Origin: Acidimicrobiales bacterium
GTDB lineage: Bacteria; Actinomycetota; Acidimicrobiia; Acidimicrobiales; GCA-2861595
Length of the DNA stretch: 34,725 bases
Direction of reading: 5' to 3'
NCBI GenBank assembly: GCA_036262515.1
Contig: DATAIT010000123.1
Coordinates: 1 to 34,725 of the forward strand
Shown here: positions 8,001 through 14,552 of the stretch, piece after piece
Position numbering within the stretch: position 1 is the first letter of the stretch
How the letters are laid out: the number at the start of each line of letters is the position of its first letter
Position numbers and translations under genes: made by a program
The notes under the pieces: model-generated
The model's database searches: none
What the model was told of the DNA's origin: nothing
What the model saw: the letters and a program-made list of their open reading frames with translations, nothing else

Positions 8001-8185
8001 TCGCCCGCGGCCTCGGACTGGTGACGGTGGCTGAAGGCATCGAGGACGAAACCCAGCTCGACCGGCTGCGGGCGCTCCGCTGCTGCCTCGGGCAGGGCTA
8101 CCACTTCTCCAAGCCCCTCGCCGCACCGGCGGCGGCCGCCCTCCTGGGCCGCCTCCCGCAGCCGGCCGGGGACAGCGTGGGCTGA
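5060..8185 (+). CDS. membrane PAS-GGDEF-EAL protein, cyclic-di-GMP synthase and phosphodiesterase
   Basis: A 1041-residue inner-membrane signalling protein. Residues 1-300 hold about nine to ten hydrophobic helices. Residues about 310-475 look like a degenerate GAF domain, and about 484-605 are a PAS sensor (FRSLVHNSSDVITVVDAD). The GGDEF cyclase motif is exact at 688-692 and is preceded by the inhibitory product site RPAD (679-682) at the canonical spacing. The EAL domain carries E816-A-L (FEALVRWQHP), NLSQKQL, TLEVTESM, DDFGTGYSS, LKIDKAF and VAEGIEDE, so all expected catalytic residues are there. Both activities may therefore be real. It starts at GTG 5060 with AAAGGGA upstream. A cyclic-di-GMP riboswitch occurs about 2.7 kb downstream, but the link is inference. 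Confidence 0.95.
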   Translation: MGWKMFGFAGVVVGVTHFTVLSSDARGAAYLGLAVSSVGAMVVGIRRNRPESAAAWYVLTAGVGVFLLGDCAFYFYKLVRHVERPFPSIADAFFLGSYPILIAGLLLLIRRRNPGGDRTSLIDACMIATGMALLTEVYLIAPTLADSAPWLERAISVSYPLADVALLAVAARLTMTTGSRRPAYWLLVVALLSLLAADIGYAVNQLTGTFELGSPFDAGWMGFYFFSGLAALHPSMATIADAGPERGDRSARRRLGVLGVVVLVAPAVLAVEAARARYDDVEFIAAASVVLSVLVLARMGRLLSSLAATATSERTLRSAAAALAGGTDRRSIYAAALRAVHEVAADGGCAAHLAMWSSADVVKSAANAPIGRDRPGDRPDPDGSSEGSSDGVRTAPMEQASEAPISLVELDAILNDRTGPTGGRRRQYAEVLPVLVMDELVGAFVLQSDRPVPHPLCRAVDTLSTQVSLALERLVLSDDLHQRRGEARFRSLVHNSSDVITVVDADSTVRYHTPSSREVLGYDTDELLGARLLDLIHPSDVPLAVALFDEAADGIGPVALRARRADGSTVDVEAISDNLLDDPNVHGVVVTLRDVSVRKELERTLTHQAFHDSLTGLANRALFIDRVEHALQRRGRAEDEMAVLFLDLDDFKTVNDSLGHAVGDELLQGVARRLDASCRPADTTARLGGDEFAVLLEGMESSEDTFLATRRLLDALREPFTLEGKAVDIHASVGIAFADDDDLRSEELLRNADIAMYMAKSRNTGSYEVFEPQMHEAAIRRLDLMADLQRAVDNGDFVLHYQPIVALDTGRPVAFEALVRWQHPVRGLLGPAEFIPLAEETNLILPLGRWVLEYACRQARSWYAQHGTTMSVNLSQKQLASPDVESEVAEILRRTDVAPASITLEVTESMVMHDVERTVAVLGRLRNLGVRVAIDDFGTGYSSLAVLRELPIDVLKIDKAFVDGVGSSSQDSVLVSTVIDLARGLGLVTVAEGIEDETQLDRLRALRCCLGQGYHFSKPLAAPAAAALLGRLPQPAGDSVG

Positions 8186-8246
8186 CCCCGTCCAGATTCT
8201 GCGATACTTCTCGTTCAGGCGGTTTGCGGGAACAGAGGACATCGCA

Positions 8247-9398
8247 GTGGACGACGCACAAGCGGCAGTGGTTGCGCGCCGGGGTCGAACGGCGGACGTG
8301 CTCGGGTCCGTCACGGTGGAGTTCCTCTCCGGCCCGACCCTGCTCGACGAGCTCGGCGCCGACCTCGACGACCTCCACGAGGCGACGGGCACGCCCGTGA
8401 CGGCACGGACACCCTGGCTGCGGGCATGGGTCGGCGCCTACGCCCCCGAGGCGCCGTGGGCCATAGCCGTCCGAGACGCCTGCACGGATCGGCTGGACGG
8501 CGTGGCGCTGCTCAGCAGCCGGCCCCACGCGGGTTGGGACGAGATCACCCCCCTCGGACGACGCCAGCTCGACCGGGGCGTGCTGCCGGCGCGCTCGGCC
8601 GCCGCCGCCGATGCCCTCGGCACGGCACTGGCCGCCAGGCTGTCTGCATGCACCCGCCCGTGGTCGCTGCGGGTGGGCCAGCTTCCCGCCGACGACCCGG
8701 TTGCGGCCACCGTCGTGCGCCGCCTCGAGGGTGCGCGCACGCTCCCCGGGCTCCCGATCCCCAAGGTCGCCCTCGAGCCGGCGACTTCCGCCACCGACCT
8801 CCTCGGCAAGGGCTTGCGCAAGCAGCTCCGGAAGGCCCGCAACCGCCTGGCCGACGACGGGATCGAGGCCACGGTGGACTTCGTCGCCGACCCCGCTGAG
8901 GTCGAGCTGCTCCTCGCCGAGGTCGAGCGCACGCACCGGGCGCGCGAGCACCACGCCCATCGCGTGAGCGACCTCGAGTCGAGCCCGGGACTGCGGTTCT
9001 GGCGATGCGTGATCCTCGACCATGCCCGCCGGGGCGAGGTCGAGGTGGCCACGCTCCGTCTGGGCGACGAGCTTGCCGCCTACGTCGTCTCACTGCTCGA
9101 CGGCGACGTCCACCGGGTGTTCGACGGTCGGCTGTCGCCGGCGTGGAGCCGGTTCTCGCCGGGCCGGCTGCTCGAGACGGCCACCCTCGAGCGGGCGGTC
9201 GTCGATCCCAGGTACCGGGAGCTCGACTGGATGAACGGCTGCGCGTCGGAGAAGCTGCTCACCGCCAATGCCGCCGATCCCACCGAGCACCTCGTGGCCG
9301 CGTCACCAGGGCTGGTGATCGACCTCGACGTGATCGGCCATGCGCCCGCCGCCGTCGACCACCGAACCCTGTCGAACCTGGCCAGCGGGGCGCGCTAG
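8247..9398 (+). CDS. GNAT-type acyltransferase, BioF2-like/CelD family
   Basis: A 383-residue cytoplasmic protein resembling the Acetyltransf_6 (BioF2-like) group, relatives of FemAB and CelD proteins often linked to cell-envelope or polysaccharide modification. Supporting stretches are KGLRKQLRKARNRL near the middle, followed by EVELLLAEVERTHRAREHH and, further on, ELAAYVVSLLDGDVHRVFDGRLSPAWSRFSPGRLLE and LDWMNGCASEKL. The GTG start at 8247 has AGAGGA upstream. The next gene begins 11 nt after its stop, so the two are probably co-transcribed. The acceptor substrate cannot be read from the sequence. Confidence 0.8.
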   Translation: MDDAQAAVVARRGRTADVLGSVTVEFLSGPTLLDELGADLDDLHEATGTPVTARTPWLRAWVGAYAPEAPWAIAVRDACTDRLDGVALLSSRPHAGWDEITPLGRRQLDRGVLPARSAAAADALGTALAARLSACTRPWSLRVGQLPADDPVAATVVRRLEGARTLPGLPIPKVALEPATSATDLLGKGLRKQLRKARNRLADDGIEATVDFVADPAEVELLLAEVERTHRAREHHAHRVSDLESSPGLRFWRCVILDHARRGEVEVATLRLGDELAAYVVSLLDGDVHRVFDGRLSPAWSRFSPGRLLETATLERAVVDPRYRELDWMNGCASEKLLTANAADPTEHLVAASPGLVIDLDVIGHAPAAVDHRTLSNLASGAR

Positions 9399-9409
9399 AG
9401 CCCTCACCC

Positions 9410-10267
9410 GTGTCGGAGGCGATACTGCTCGCCCTCGCCTCCGCCGGCGCATGGGGCGCGGCCGATTTCGTGGGCGGCGTGGCCGGACGCCGGGCGGCGC
9501 CCGTCTCGGTGGCGTTCGCCTCCCAGCTCGTGGGCCTCGTCGCCCTCGTCGTGGTGGCCCCACTGGTGCCGGCGACCTTCCGCTCCGGCGACGTCGCCTG
9601 GGGGATCGGCGCGGGCGCCGGCGCGGCGGCAGGGGTGGCCCTGCTCTACCACGGACTGGCCGTCGGGCTCATGAGCGTGGTGGCACCGGTGACGGCCGTG
9701 GGCGCCGCCAGCATCCCGGTCCTGTTCGGCCTGGTGGCGGGTGAGCGGCCCGCGCCCGCCGCCCTGATCGGCGTCGGGGTCGCGCTGGCTGCGGTGGCCC
9801 TCCTGAGTGCGTTCCCGGGGACCCCCGAAGGTTCGAGCGCCGAGGTGAACGGCCGGCCGGACCGCAACGGACTCGGCCTGGGACTGGCGGCAGGAGCGGG
9901 CTTCGGCGCCTTTTTCGTGTTCCTCGACCACGCCGGCCACGACGCCGGTCTGTGGCCGCTCCTCGGCTCGCGCACTGCGTCGGTCGTGATCCTGGCCGCC
10001 GTTGCCCTCGCCACCCGGCACCGGCTCGTTCCCGGCGCCGTGGGCCTCGAGGTCGTCGTCGTCGGCCTGTTCGACGTCGGCGCCAACGTGGCCTACCTGC
10101 TCGCCAGCCGCCGGGGCCTGCTCTCCATCGTGGCCCTGGTGGCCTCCCTGTACCCCGCGAGCACGGTGGTGCTGGCCCGGGTGCTGTTACGCGAGCGCCT
10201 CAGTCTCGCCCAGGCGCTCGGCCTGGCCGGGGTGGGCGGCGCCATCGCGCTCATCGCTCTCGCCTGA
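9410..10267 (+). CDS. EamA-like drug/metabolite transporter (DMT superfamily)
   Basis: A 285-residue integral membrane protein with about ten hydrophobic segments arranged as two EamA repeats. The N-terminal repeat starts LLALASAGAWGAADFVGG. The second repeat ends with the typical LYPASTVVLARVLLRERLSL stretch, in which the conserved Pro and Glu-Arg residues of the family are present. Substrate is unknown; relatives export amino acids, nucleosides or other metabolites. The start GTG at 9410 follows the acyltransferase stop by 11 nt, which suggests one operon. No strong Shine-Dalgarno sequence is visible, consistent with translational coupling. Confidence 0.88.
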   Translation: MSEAILLALASAGAWGAADFVGGVAGRRAAPVSVAFASQLVGLVALVVVAPLVPATFRSGDVAWGIGAGAGAAAGVALLYHGLAVGLMSVVAPVTAVGAASIPVLFGLVAGERPAPAALIGVGVALAAVALLSAFPGTPEGSSAEVNGRPDRNGLGLGLAAGAGFGAFFVFLDHAGHDAGLWPLLGSRTASVVILAAVALATRHRLVPGAVGLEVVVVGLFDVGANVAYLLASRRGLLSIVALVASLYPASTVVLARVLLRERLSLAQALGLAGVGGAIALIALA

Positions 10268-10299
10268 GCGCCAGCGGGCGCCGGCGCAGGCGAAGGCCG

Positions 10300-10833
10300 T
10301 CAGCGGGTGCGGCACACCGTGCGGTTGCGCCTGGTCCTCGTGCACACCCGTCGAGGCTTGGCCGCGGCGGGGGCGGGGGCCGGCGAGGTCATGAAGTTGA
10401 CGGTGACGAAGATCTTCCCGTCGGCGGCGTGGACGACGCCGACCCCGACGGAGTCGAACGCCGGGTCGACCATGTTCTGGAAGTGCAGCGGGCTGGCCAC
10501 GAAGGCGTCGTGGAGACCCTGGACGTCGTAGCCCATGCCCACGTTCTCGCCGAGCCGGCGCCATCCAGCCGGGCCCTGAGCGGCCAGGGAAGGGTTGTGC
10601 GAGATCCCCCCGGCGGCCTCCATGTTGCCGGCCCACGCACGGGCCATGTCGAACAGCGCGCCCTTGGTGGCGAGCGGGGCGAGGCCGCGGGACACCCGCA
10701 GCTCGTTCAGCTTGGCCACGAAGACCAGCTCCTCGACGCCCGTGTCGGTCGCCGAGGCGGGTTCGATGGCGACGGTCGCGACAAGGGTGAGGGCGACCAG
10801 GGTCGCAGGAAGAAGCCGTCGGAACAAGCGCAC
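10300..10833 (-). CDS. secreted CAP-domain (SCP/PR-1-like) protein
   Basis: A 177-residue exported protein. Residues 1-29 form a signal peptide (RLFRRLLPATLVALTLVA core, then EPASA). The rest is a CAP domain with LNELRVSRGLAPL, the GENVGMG motif, SPLHFQNMVDPAFDSVGVG and a final beta-strand IFVTVNFM. The domain is followed by an Ala-Pro linker and a basic tail with two Cys (RRVCTRTRRNRTVCRTR) that could form a disulfide. Bacterial CAP proteins act outside the cell; the molecular function of this one is unknown. GTG 10833 was chosen because GAGGAG lies 9 nt upstream and the signal peptide starts there; an upstream start at 10872 would add an arginine-rich stretch inside the leader. A cyclic-di-GMP riboswitch precedes the gene. 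Confidence 0.9.
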   Translation of the reverse strand: MRLFRRLLPATLVALTLVATVAIEPASATDTGVEELVFVAKLNELRVSRGLAPLATKGALFDMARAWAGNMEAAGGISHNPSLAAQGPAGWRRLGENVGMGYDVQGLHDAFVASPLHFQNMVDPAFDSVGVGVVHAADGKIFVTVNFMTSPAPAPAAAKPRRVCTRTRRNRTVCRTR

Positions 10834-10842
10834 GTCTGTCGT

Positions 10843-10892
10843 CTCCTCGCGGCGTCTCCGCCAACGGCCCACTGAGGAGGCGACCTGCCTCC
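10843..10892 (-). promoter_or_regulatory. riboswitch expression platform, alternative pairing around the Shine-Dalgarno site
   Basis: Read on the minus strand, GGAGGC (10892-10887) can pair with GCCUCC (10881-10876) just after the aptamer. The overlapping CUCCUC (10879-10874) can instead pair with the GAGGAG ribosome-binding site (10848-10843) of the CAP gene. The two pairings exclude each other, so the aptamer could switch access to the ribosome-binding site. No U-tract follows either hairpin, which favours translational over transcriptional control. The sequences are seen; the mechanism is inferred. Confidence 0.5.
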
Positions 10893-10980
10893 CGTTCGGT
10901 AGCCCGGCTGCCTTGGAGGAGTGCTCCGTCAGGCCCGTGGCTTTGCGTGCACCGGGTTTCCCCGGGCTTGCCGTTTCGTG
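10892..10980 (-). promoter_or_regulatory. cyclic-di-GMP-I riboswitch (GEMM-I) in the CAP gene leader
   Basis: On the minus strand the leader contains, in order, the GEMM-I landmarks: CACGAAACGGCAAGCC, a hairpin capped by GAAA (CCGGGGAAACCCGG), the invariant ACGCAAAGCCACGGGCC joint, a variable arm, and the closing AGCCGGGCUACCGAACGG. This order and spacing match the cyclic-di-GMP-I class, in particular its actinobacterial form as I know it. It lies just after the stop of the cytochrome b gene (10993) and before the CAP gene, so it may act on read-through transcription as well as on a local promoter. I assign the class by motif; a covariance search was not possible here. Confidence 0.88.
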
Positions 10981-10992
10981 GGATTTGCTCTC

Positions 10993-11715
10993 TTAGGTCT
11001 CGGTCTCCGCCCGATCGCGCTTGAGCCCTTCACCCGGGCCGGTCGAAGCCGGCCCGGCGACCTCTTCGGCCCAGCGGGGGTGGTGGCGGCGGGCCCAGCC
11101 GAGGCTCACCCGCCCGCGCCACATGCCGCCCAGCGCCTCGCGGTCGACGACCGCCTTGGCGATGTGGATGGCTACCGTGACGAACAGGGCCAGACTGACC
11201 CAGTCGTGCACGAAGGTGGCGCCGGTGCGCCAGTCGAGCGGGAACCAGTGGAACCAGCGCATGACAGCCCCGGTGCCGAGCATCACCGGGATCGATCCGG
11301 CCGTGAAGGCGGCGTTGAGCTTCTGGAGGGGATGGAACTTGCCGAGGCGTGCGAATGGGTCACGCCCGAAGGAGCGGATCCAGCGGCGGTCGAACACGTC
11401 GAAGCGGCCCATGAGCCGGACGTCGGCGGCCAGTGGCGCCGACCATGGCCCCCACCGGGCCACGAGCCACGGCACCGGGAGGAGCAGGCCGGCCACGACG
11501 TGCACGTTGCGCACCAGCGGTCGCCGGCCGACCGCCGCCGACAGCGGCGCCAGGTAGAGCACGGCGGCAGTGCCGATGAGGACAAGGAACAGGGCGGCGT
11601 TGGTCCAGTGGAGGGCCCGCTCCACCAGGGCGAAGCGGGAGATCGGTCTGCGCCGGCCCTCGGGTGCGGGCGGCCGGGCGGGCGGGCTATCCGACGGGGT
11701 CGTCGTGGCGGCCAT
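10993..11715 (-). CDS. membrane cytochrome b (FdnI/thiosulfate-reductase type)
   Basis: A 240-residue membrane protein with four to five helices and histidines placed as haem ligands: ALHWTNAALF in helix 1, VRNVHVVAGLLLPVP in helix 2, KFHPLQKLNAAF before helix 3, and FVHDWVSLALFVTVAIHIAK in helix 4. This is the di-haem cytochrome b fold of formate dehydrogenase gamma subunits, which exchange electrons between quinones and an exported molybdoenzyme. Its start overlaps the end of the molybdopterin oxidoreductase gene by 29 bp, which points to a functional pair. The cytosolic tail is charged (EGLKRDRAETET). The electron direction is not determined. Confidence 0.87.
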   Translation of the reverse strand: MAATTTPSDSPPARPPAPEGRRRPISRFALVERALHWTNAALFLVLIGTAAVLYLAPLSAAVGRRPLVRNVHVVAGLLLPVPWLVARWGPWSAPLAADVRLMGRFDVFDRRWIRSFGRDPFARLGKFHPLQKLNAAFTAGSIPVMLGTGAVMRWFHWFPLDWRTGATFVHDWVSLALFVTVAIHIAKAVVDREALGGMWRGRVSLGWARRHHPRWAEEVAGPASTGPGEGLKRDRAETET

Positions 11716-12409
11716 TGGAGCGCCCGATCCATGCGTCGGTGTCGTACCCCCGCATCTCCCAGTACCCCTCCACCACGTCGGAGGTGACCTCGATCTCCTC
11801 GAGCCACTTGCACGACTTGTAGCCGTACATCGGGGCGGCGTAGAGCCGGACCGGACCGCCGTGGGCGGCGCTCACCGGCTTGTCCTCCATCTCGTAGGCC
11901 ACCAGCACGTCGGGCCGGCGGCCCTGGTCGAGCGTGAGGCTCTCGCTGTAGGCGCCGTCGAAGCTCTTGAACCACAGCGCGCGCCCCTCCGCCTGGACGC
12001 CGGCCGCATCGAGGACGTCGGACAGCCGCGCACCCCTCCACGGAACGTCCGGCACCCGCCAGCCGGTGACGCACTGGAAGTCCCGCACCAGCCTGGTGGC
12101 AGGCAGGGCACGGAGCTCCGCCAGCGTCAGCTCGATGGGACGGTCGACCAGGCCGGTCACCTTCAGCCGGTACTCGGCCGCGCTGCGCTTGGGCAGGAAG
12201 CCCACCACGGAGTAGATGCGGAACCGGCCGGCGGCGGGGATGAGCGAGGTGAGGCCGGTGCCGTCCGCCGCCTGGACCGGAGCGAGGACCCGGTTGATGA
12301 CGTCCGCCACCTTCGAGCCCCACACCACGCCGGCGGCGCCGAGGCCCAGCATGCCGAGGACGACCCGCCGGCCCACCGGTGTCCCGCCGGCCGCGGTGTC
12401 GTCGCTCAT
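11687..12409 (-). CDS. Tat-exported molybdopterin-dependent oxidoreductase (sulfite oxidase/MsrP family)
   Basis: A 240-residue enzyme with a twin-arginine signal (R14-R15 in GRRVVLGMLGLGAAG). The catalytic domain carries C113 in DFQCVTGWRVPDVPW, the single cysteine that ligates molybdenum in the sulfite oxidase family. The family stretches VKVTGLV-like RLKVTGLVDRPIELTL, PVSAAHGGPVRLYAAPMYGYKSCKW and the C-terminal GYWEMRGYD are also present. It lacks a haem or dimerisation domain, like E. coli MsrP, whose membrane partner MsrQ passes electrons from the quinone pool to repair oxidised methionines. Here the partner is the cytochrome b encoded immediately downstream. Substrate is uncertain: protein methionine sulfoxide, sulfite and others are all possible. 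An upstream frame extends to 12457, but the leaderless promoter fits the ATG at 12409. Confidence 0.9.
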   Translation of the reverse strand: MSDDTAAGGTPVGRRVVLGMLGLGAAGVVWGSKVADVINRVLAPVQAADGTGLTSLIPAAGRFRIYSVVGFLPKRSAAEYRLKVTGLVDRPIELTLAELRALPATRLVRDFQCVTGWRVPDVPWRGARLSDVLDAAGVQAEGRALWFKSFDGAYSESLTLDQGRRPDVLVAYEMEDKPVSAAHGGPVRLYAAPMYGYKSCKWLEEIEVTSDVVEGYWEMRGYDTDAWIGRSNGRHDDPVG

Positions 12410-12416
12410 GTCACCG

Positions 12417-12422
12417 AGCGTA
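12417..12422 (-). promoter_or_regulatory. -10 box TACGCT of the molybdoenzyme gene
   Basis: On the minus strand TACGCT is followed by 7 nt and the ATG at 12409. The transcript would have no leader or a single-nucleotide leader. The same arrangement recurs at several genes in this window. Confidence 0.45.
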
Positions 12423-12561
12423 CGGAGCCGGTCCCCGCTCCGGTTGCCGCCGGGCACGGGCTCTGGTCAGCGCCAACGGACGCAGCGTCACCCACCGGTG
12501 TCCTGTCCTCCGGCCCGGCCGTCCGTTACGGCCGGCAGGGGCGCTTCCTCGGTCTGCCGCC

Positions 12562-13281
12562 TCAGCCGTCGACGTCGAAGTGCAGTGGGTCCCGGTACGA
12601 CCCGCCGGCGAACGGTCGCCCCACCCGGCGGGCGTGCCGCCACTGCAACGAGATCCGGGTGCCGACCGGGCGGCCGGCGGGCAGGTACGGCACCGAGTGC
12701 TCCCAGTCGGCCTGGCAGCGCCCACCCATCACGATCAGGTCACCCGGCCCGGGGGCCAGGTCGTGGGTGGCGCCCTTTCCTGGCGAGTCGGCGTGGCGGC
12801 GGTCGGCCCGGGGCCGCAGCTGCCAGGGCCGGCGGGCGCCGAGGCTGACGACGGCGATCACCGTGTCGTCGAGCCACCGCATGTCGGTGTCGCGGTGGAA
12901 CGCCTGTCCGTCGCTGCCGTCGCGGTACTGGAGCAGCCCGAACCCGTCGAACAGGACCTTGTAGCGGCGCTGGAGGGCCTGGGTGATCGGCGCCAGGGCG
13001 GGATGGGGCAGCGGGTGCCCGCGTCCCCGCGCCCAGAACGACCCCAGCCGGCGCTCCTCGACCCAGTGGTCGTAGCGGAACAGCCGGCTCGACTGCCATG
13101 CCACGCCCCCGAGGAGGGCGTCGAACAGCTCGTCGGCGCCGTGCACCCAGCCCCGGGCCACGTCGACCCACGATCGGGCGTCGAGGGCGATGCGATCCAC
13201 CACCGCAGCGGCGTCGACACCGATGCCGGCGGCCGGGGCGACGGCGGGCGACGGCGGGTCGGGCACGGGCATGGCGGCCAT
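12562..13281 (-). CDS. AlkB-like 2-oxoglutarate/Fe(II)-dependent dioxygenase
   Basis: A 239-residue member of the AlkB family, enzymes that oxidatively remove alkyl groups, usually from nucleic acid bases. The iron ligands are H129 and D131 (FHRDTDM) and H195 (WEHSVPY). R209, in TRISLQWRH, is placed to bind 2-oxoglutarate. The segment VLFDGFGLLQYRDGSDG precedes the iron site as in other AlkB proteins that recognise a base. The start ATG at 13281 was chosen because it follows the mrp stop by 13 nt with GAGG upstream; the frame runs on to 13506 inside mrp without a good start. It is probably co-transcribed with mrp. Repair of methylated bases is the likeliest role. Confidence 0.88.
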   Translation of the reverse strand: MAAMPVPDPPSPAVAPAAGIGVDAAAVVDRIALDARSWVDVARGWVHGADELFDALLGGVAWQSSRLFRYDHWVEERRLGSFWARGRGHPLPHPALAPITQALQRRYKVLFDGFGLLQYRDGSDGQAFHRDTDMRWLDDTVIAVVSLGARRPWQLRPRADRRHADSPGKGATHDLAPGPGDLIVMGGRCQADWEHSVPYLPAGRPVGTRISLQWRHARRVGRPFAGGSYRDPLHFDVDG

Positions 13282-13294
13282 CGTCGCTGCGACC

Positions 13295-14455
13295 TCAGCT
13301 GATCTTGAGCTCGGGGTTGTAGACGCGGGCGGGGCCCATGGCCACAACCGCCCCGGCCAGGTCGGCGAACGCCCGGGCCGCCTCGCTGGCCGGGTCGGAC
13401 ACCGTGATGGGACAGCCCTCGTCACCGCCCTCCCGCAGCGCCGGCACCAGCGGGACCTGGCCCAGGAGGGGCACGCCGAGGTCGGCGGCCAGCGCCGCTC
13501 CCCCACCCGACCCGAAGATCTCGTAGCGCCTGCCGTCGTCGCCGGTGAACCACGACATGTTCTCGATCACGCCGCGCAGGGGCAGGTGGACCTTCCTGGC
13601 CATGTAGGCCGTCCGCTGTGCCACCCGCTGGGCGGCCGCCTGGGGGGTGGTGACGACGAACATCTCCGACCGGGACAGGTACTGCGCCATGGACAGGGCC
13701 ACGTCGCCGGTGCCGGGGGGCATGTCGACGAGCAGGAAGTCGACGTCGCCCCACAGCACGTCGACCAGGAACTGCTCGAGGGCCTTGTGGAGCATGGGGC
13801 CGCGCCACATCACCGGCTGGTTCTCCTCCACGAAGAACCCGATGGAGATCACCTTCACCCCGTGCGCAACCGGTGGGACGATCATGTCGTCGATGACCAC
13901 CGGATCGTCGACGATGCCCATCATCTTGGGCACCGAGAACCCGTAGACGTCGGCATCGAGGACGGCGGTCTCGTAGCCGAGCCGGGACAGGGCGATGGCC
14001 GTGTTCACCGTGACCGACGACTTCCCGACGCCTCCCTTTCCGGACGAGATGCCGAGCACCCGGGTGCGCGAACCGGGTCGCATGAACTGGTTGACCCGTC
14101 CCTGCTCGTGCCCGAGCCGCTGGCCGGCGCTCGGCGCGGCGGCGGCCGTCCCCGCCGGCCCGTGCCCCGCCCCGCCCATCTGGGCCCGCACCTCGGCCCG
14201 GTCCTCGTCGCTCATCACGGTCATGTCGACCGTCACCGAGTCCACGCCGTCGAGGGAGCCGACAGCGCCCGTCACCCGGGAGGTGATCTCGGCCTTGAGC
14301 GGGCACCCCGGCACCGTCAGGGCGATGAGGACGCCGACGGTGCCCCCGTCGATGTCGATGCCCTTGACCATGCCGAGATCGACGATGCTGCGATGCAGCT
14401 CCGGGTCCTGGACGGGCCGGAGGGCCTCGATGACCTGGGCCTCGGTGACGGGCAT
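13295..14455 (-). CDS. mrp: Mrp/ApbC-type Fe-S carrier P-loop ATPase
   Basis: A 386-residue cytosolic ATPase that binds and transfers Fe-S clusters. Residues 1-90 form a MIP18/DUF59 domain (EAQVIEALRPVQDPELHRSI, then a PGCPLK motif). A Gly/Ala-rich linker follows, then the Mrp domain with the deviant Walker A SSGKGGVGKSSVTVN, VLDADVYGFSVPKMMG, DMPPGTGDV and ENMSWF. The usual CxxC pair of some Mrp proteins after ENMS is absent: the sequence reads ENMSWFTGDDGRRYEIFG, so cluster binding may rely on other residues. It is divergent from a SufR-like regulator, separated by 97 bp that include a nearly perfect 22-bp palindrome. AlkB, itself an iron enzyme, follows in the same direction. Confidence 0.93.
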   Translation of the reverse strand: MPVTEAQVIEALRPVQDPELHRSIVDLGMVKGIDIDGGTVGVLIALTVPGCPLKAEITSRVTGAVGSLDGVDSVTVDMTVMSDEDRAEVRAQMGGAGHGPAGTAAAAPSAGQRLGHEQGRVNQFMRPGSRTRVLGISSGKGGVGKSSVTVNTAIALSRLGYETAVLDADVYGFSVPKMMGIVDDPVVIDDMIVPPVAHGVKVISIGFFVEENQPVMWRGPMLHKALEQFLVDVLWGDVDFLLVDMPPGTGDVALSMAQYLSRSEMFVVTTPQAAAQRVAQRTAYMARKVHLPLRGVIENMSWFTGDDGRRYEIFGSGGGAALAADLGVPLLGQVPLVPALREGGDEGCPITVSDPASEAARAFADLAGAVVAMGPARVYNPELKIS

Positions 14456-14490
14456 GGGAACGGCCTTTCGAAGGCGGGTCGCCCTCCGGG

Positions 14491-14512
14491 CGCTCGGGGA
14501 CGTCCGCGAGCG
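14491..14512. promoter_or_regulatory. 22-bp near-perfect palindrome, candidate SufR operator
   Basis: The site runs from CGCTCGG through the centre GGACGTCC to GCGAGCG; 20 of 22 positions are symmetric, with one mismatched pair. It lies midway between the divergent starts of mrp (14455) and the SufR-like gene (14553), 28 bp upstream of the latter's -10 box. A dimeric regulator bound here could control both directions. The link to the SufR-like protein is inferred. Confidence 0.5.
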
Positions 14513-14540
14513 ACGGCGAGGGGTCCGCGACGTGCCCAGG

Positions 14541-14546
14541 TAGACT
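14541..14546 (+). promoter_or_regulatory. -10 box TAGACT, leaderless promoter of the SufR-like gene
   Basis: TAGACT is followed by exactly 6 nt and then GTG at 14553, so transcription should start at the start codon. No Shine-Dalgarno sequence is present. Confidence 0.6.
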
Positions 14547-14552
14547 AGCGTC

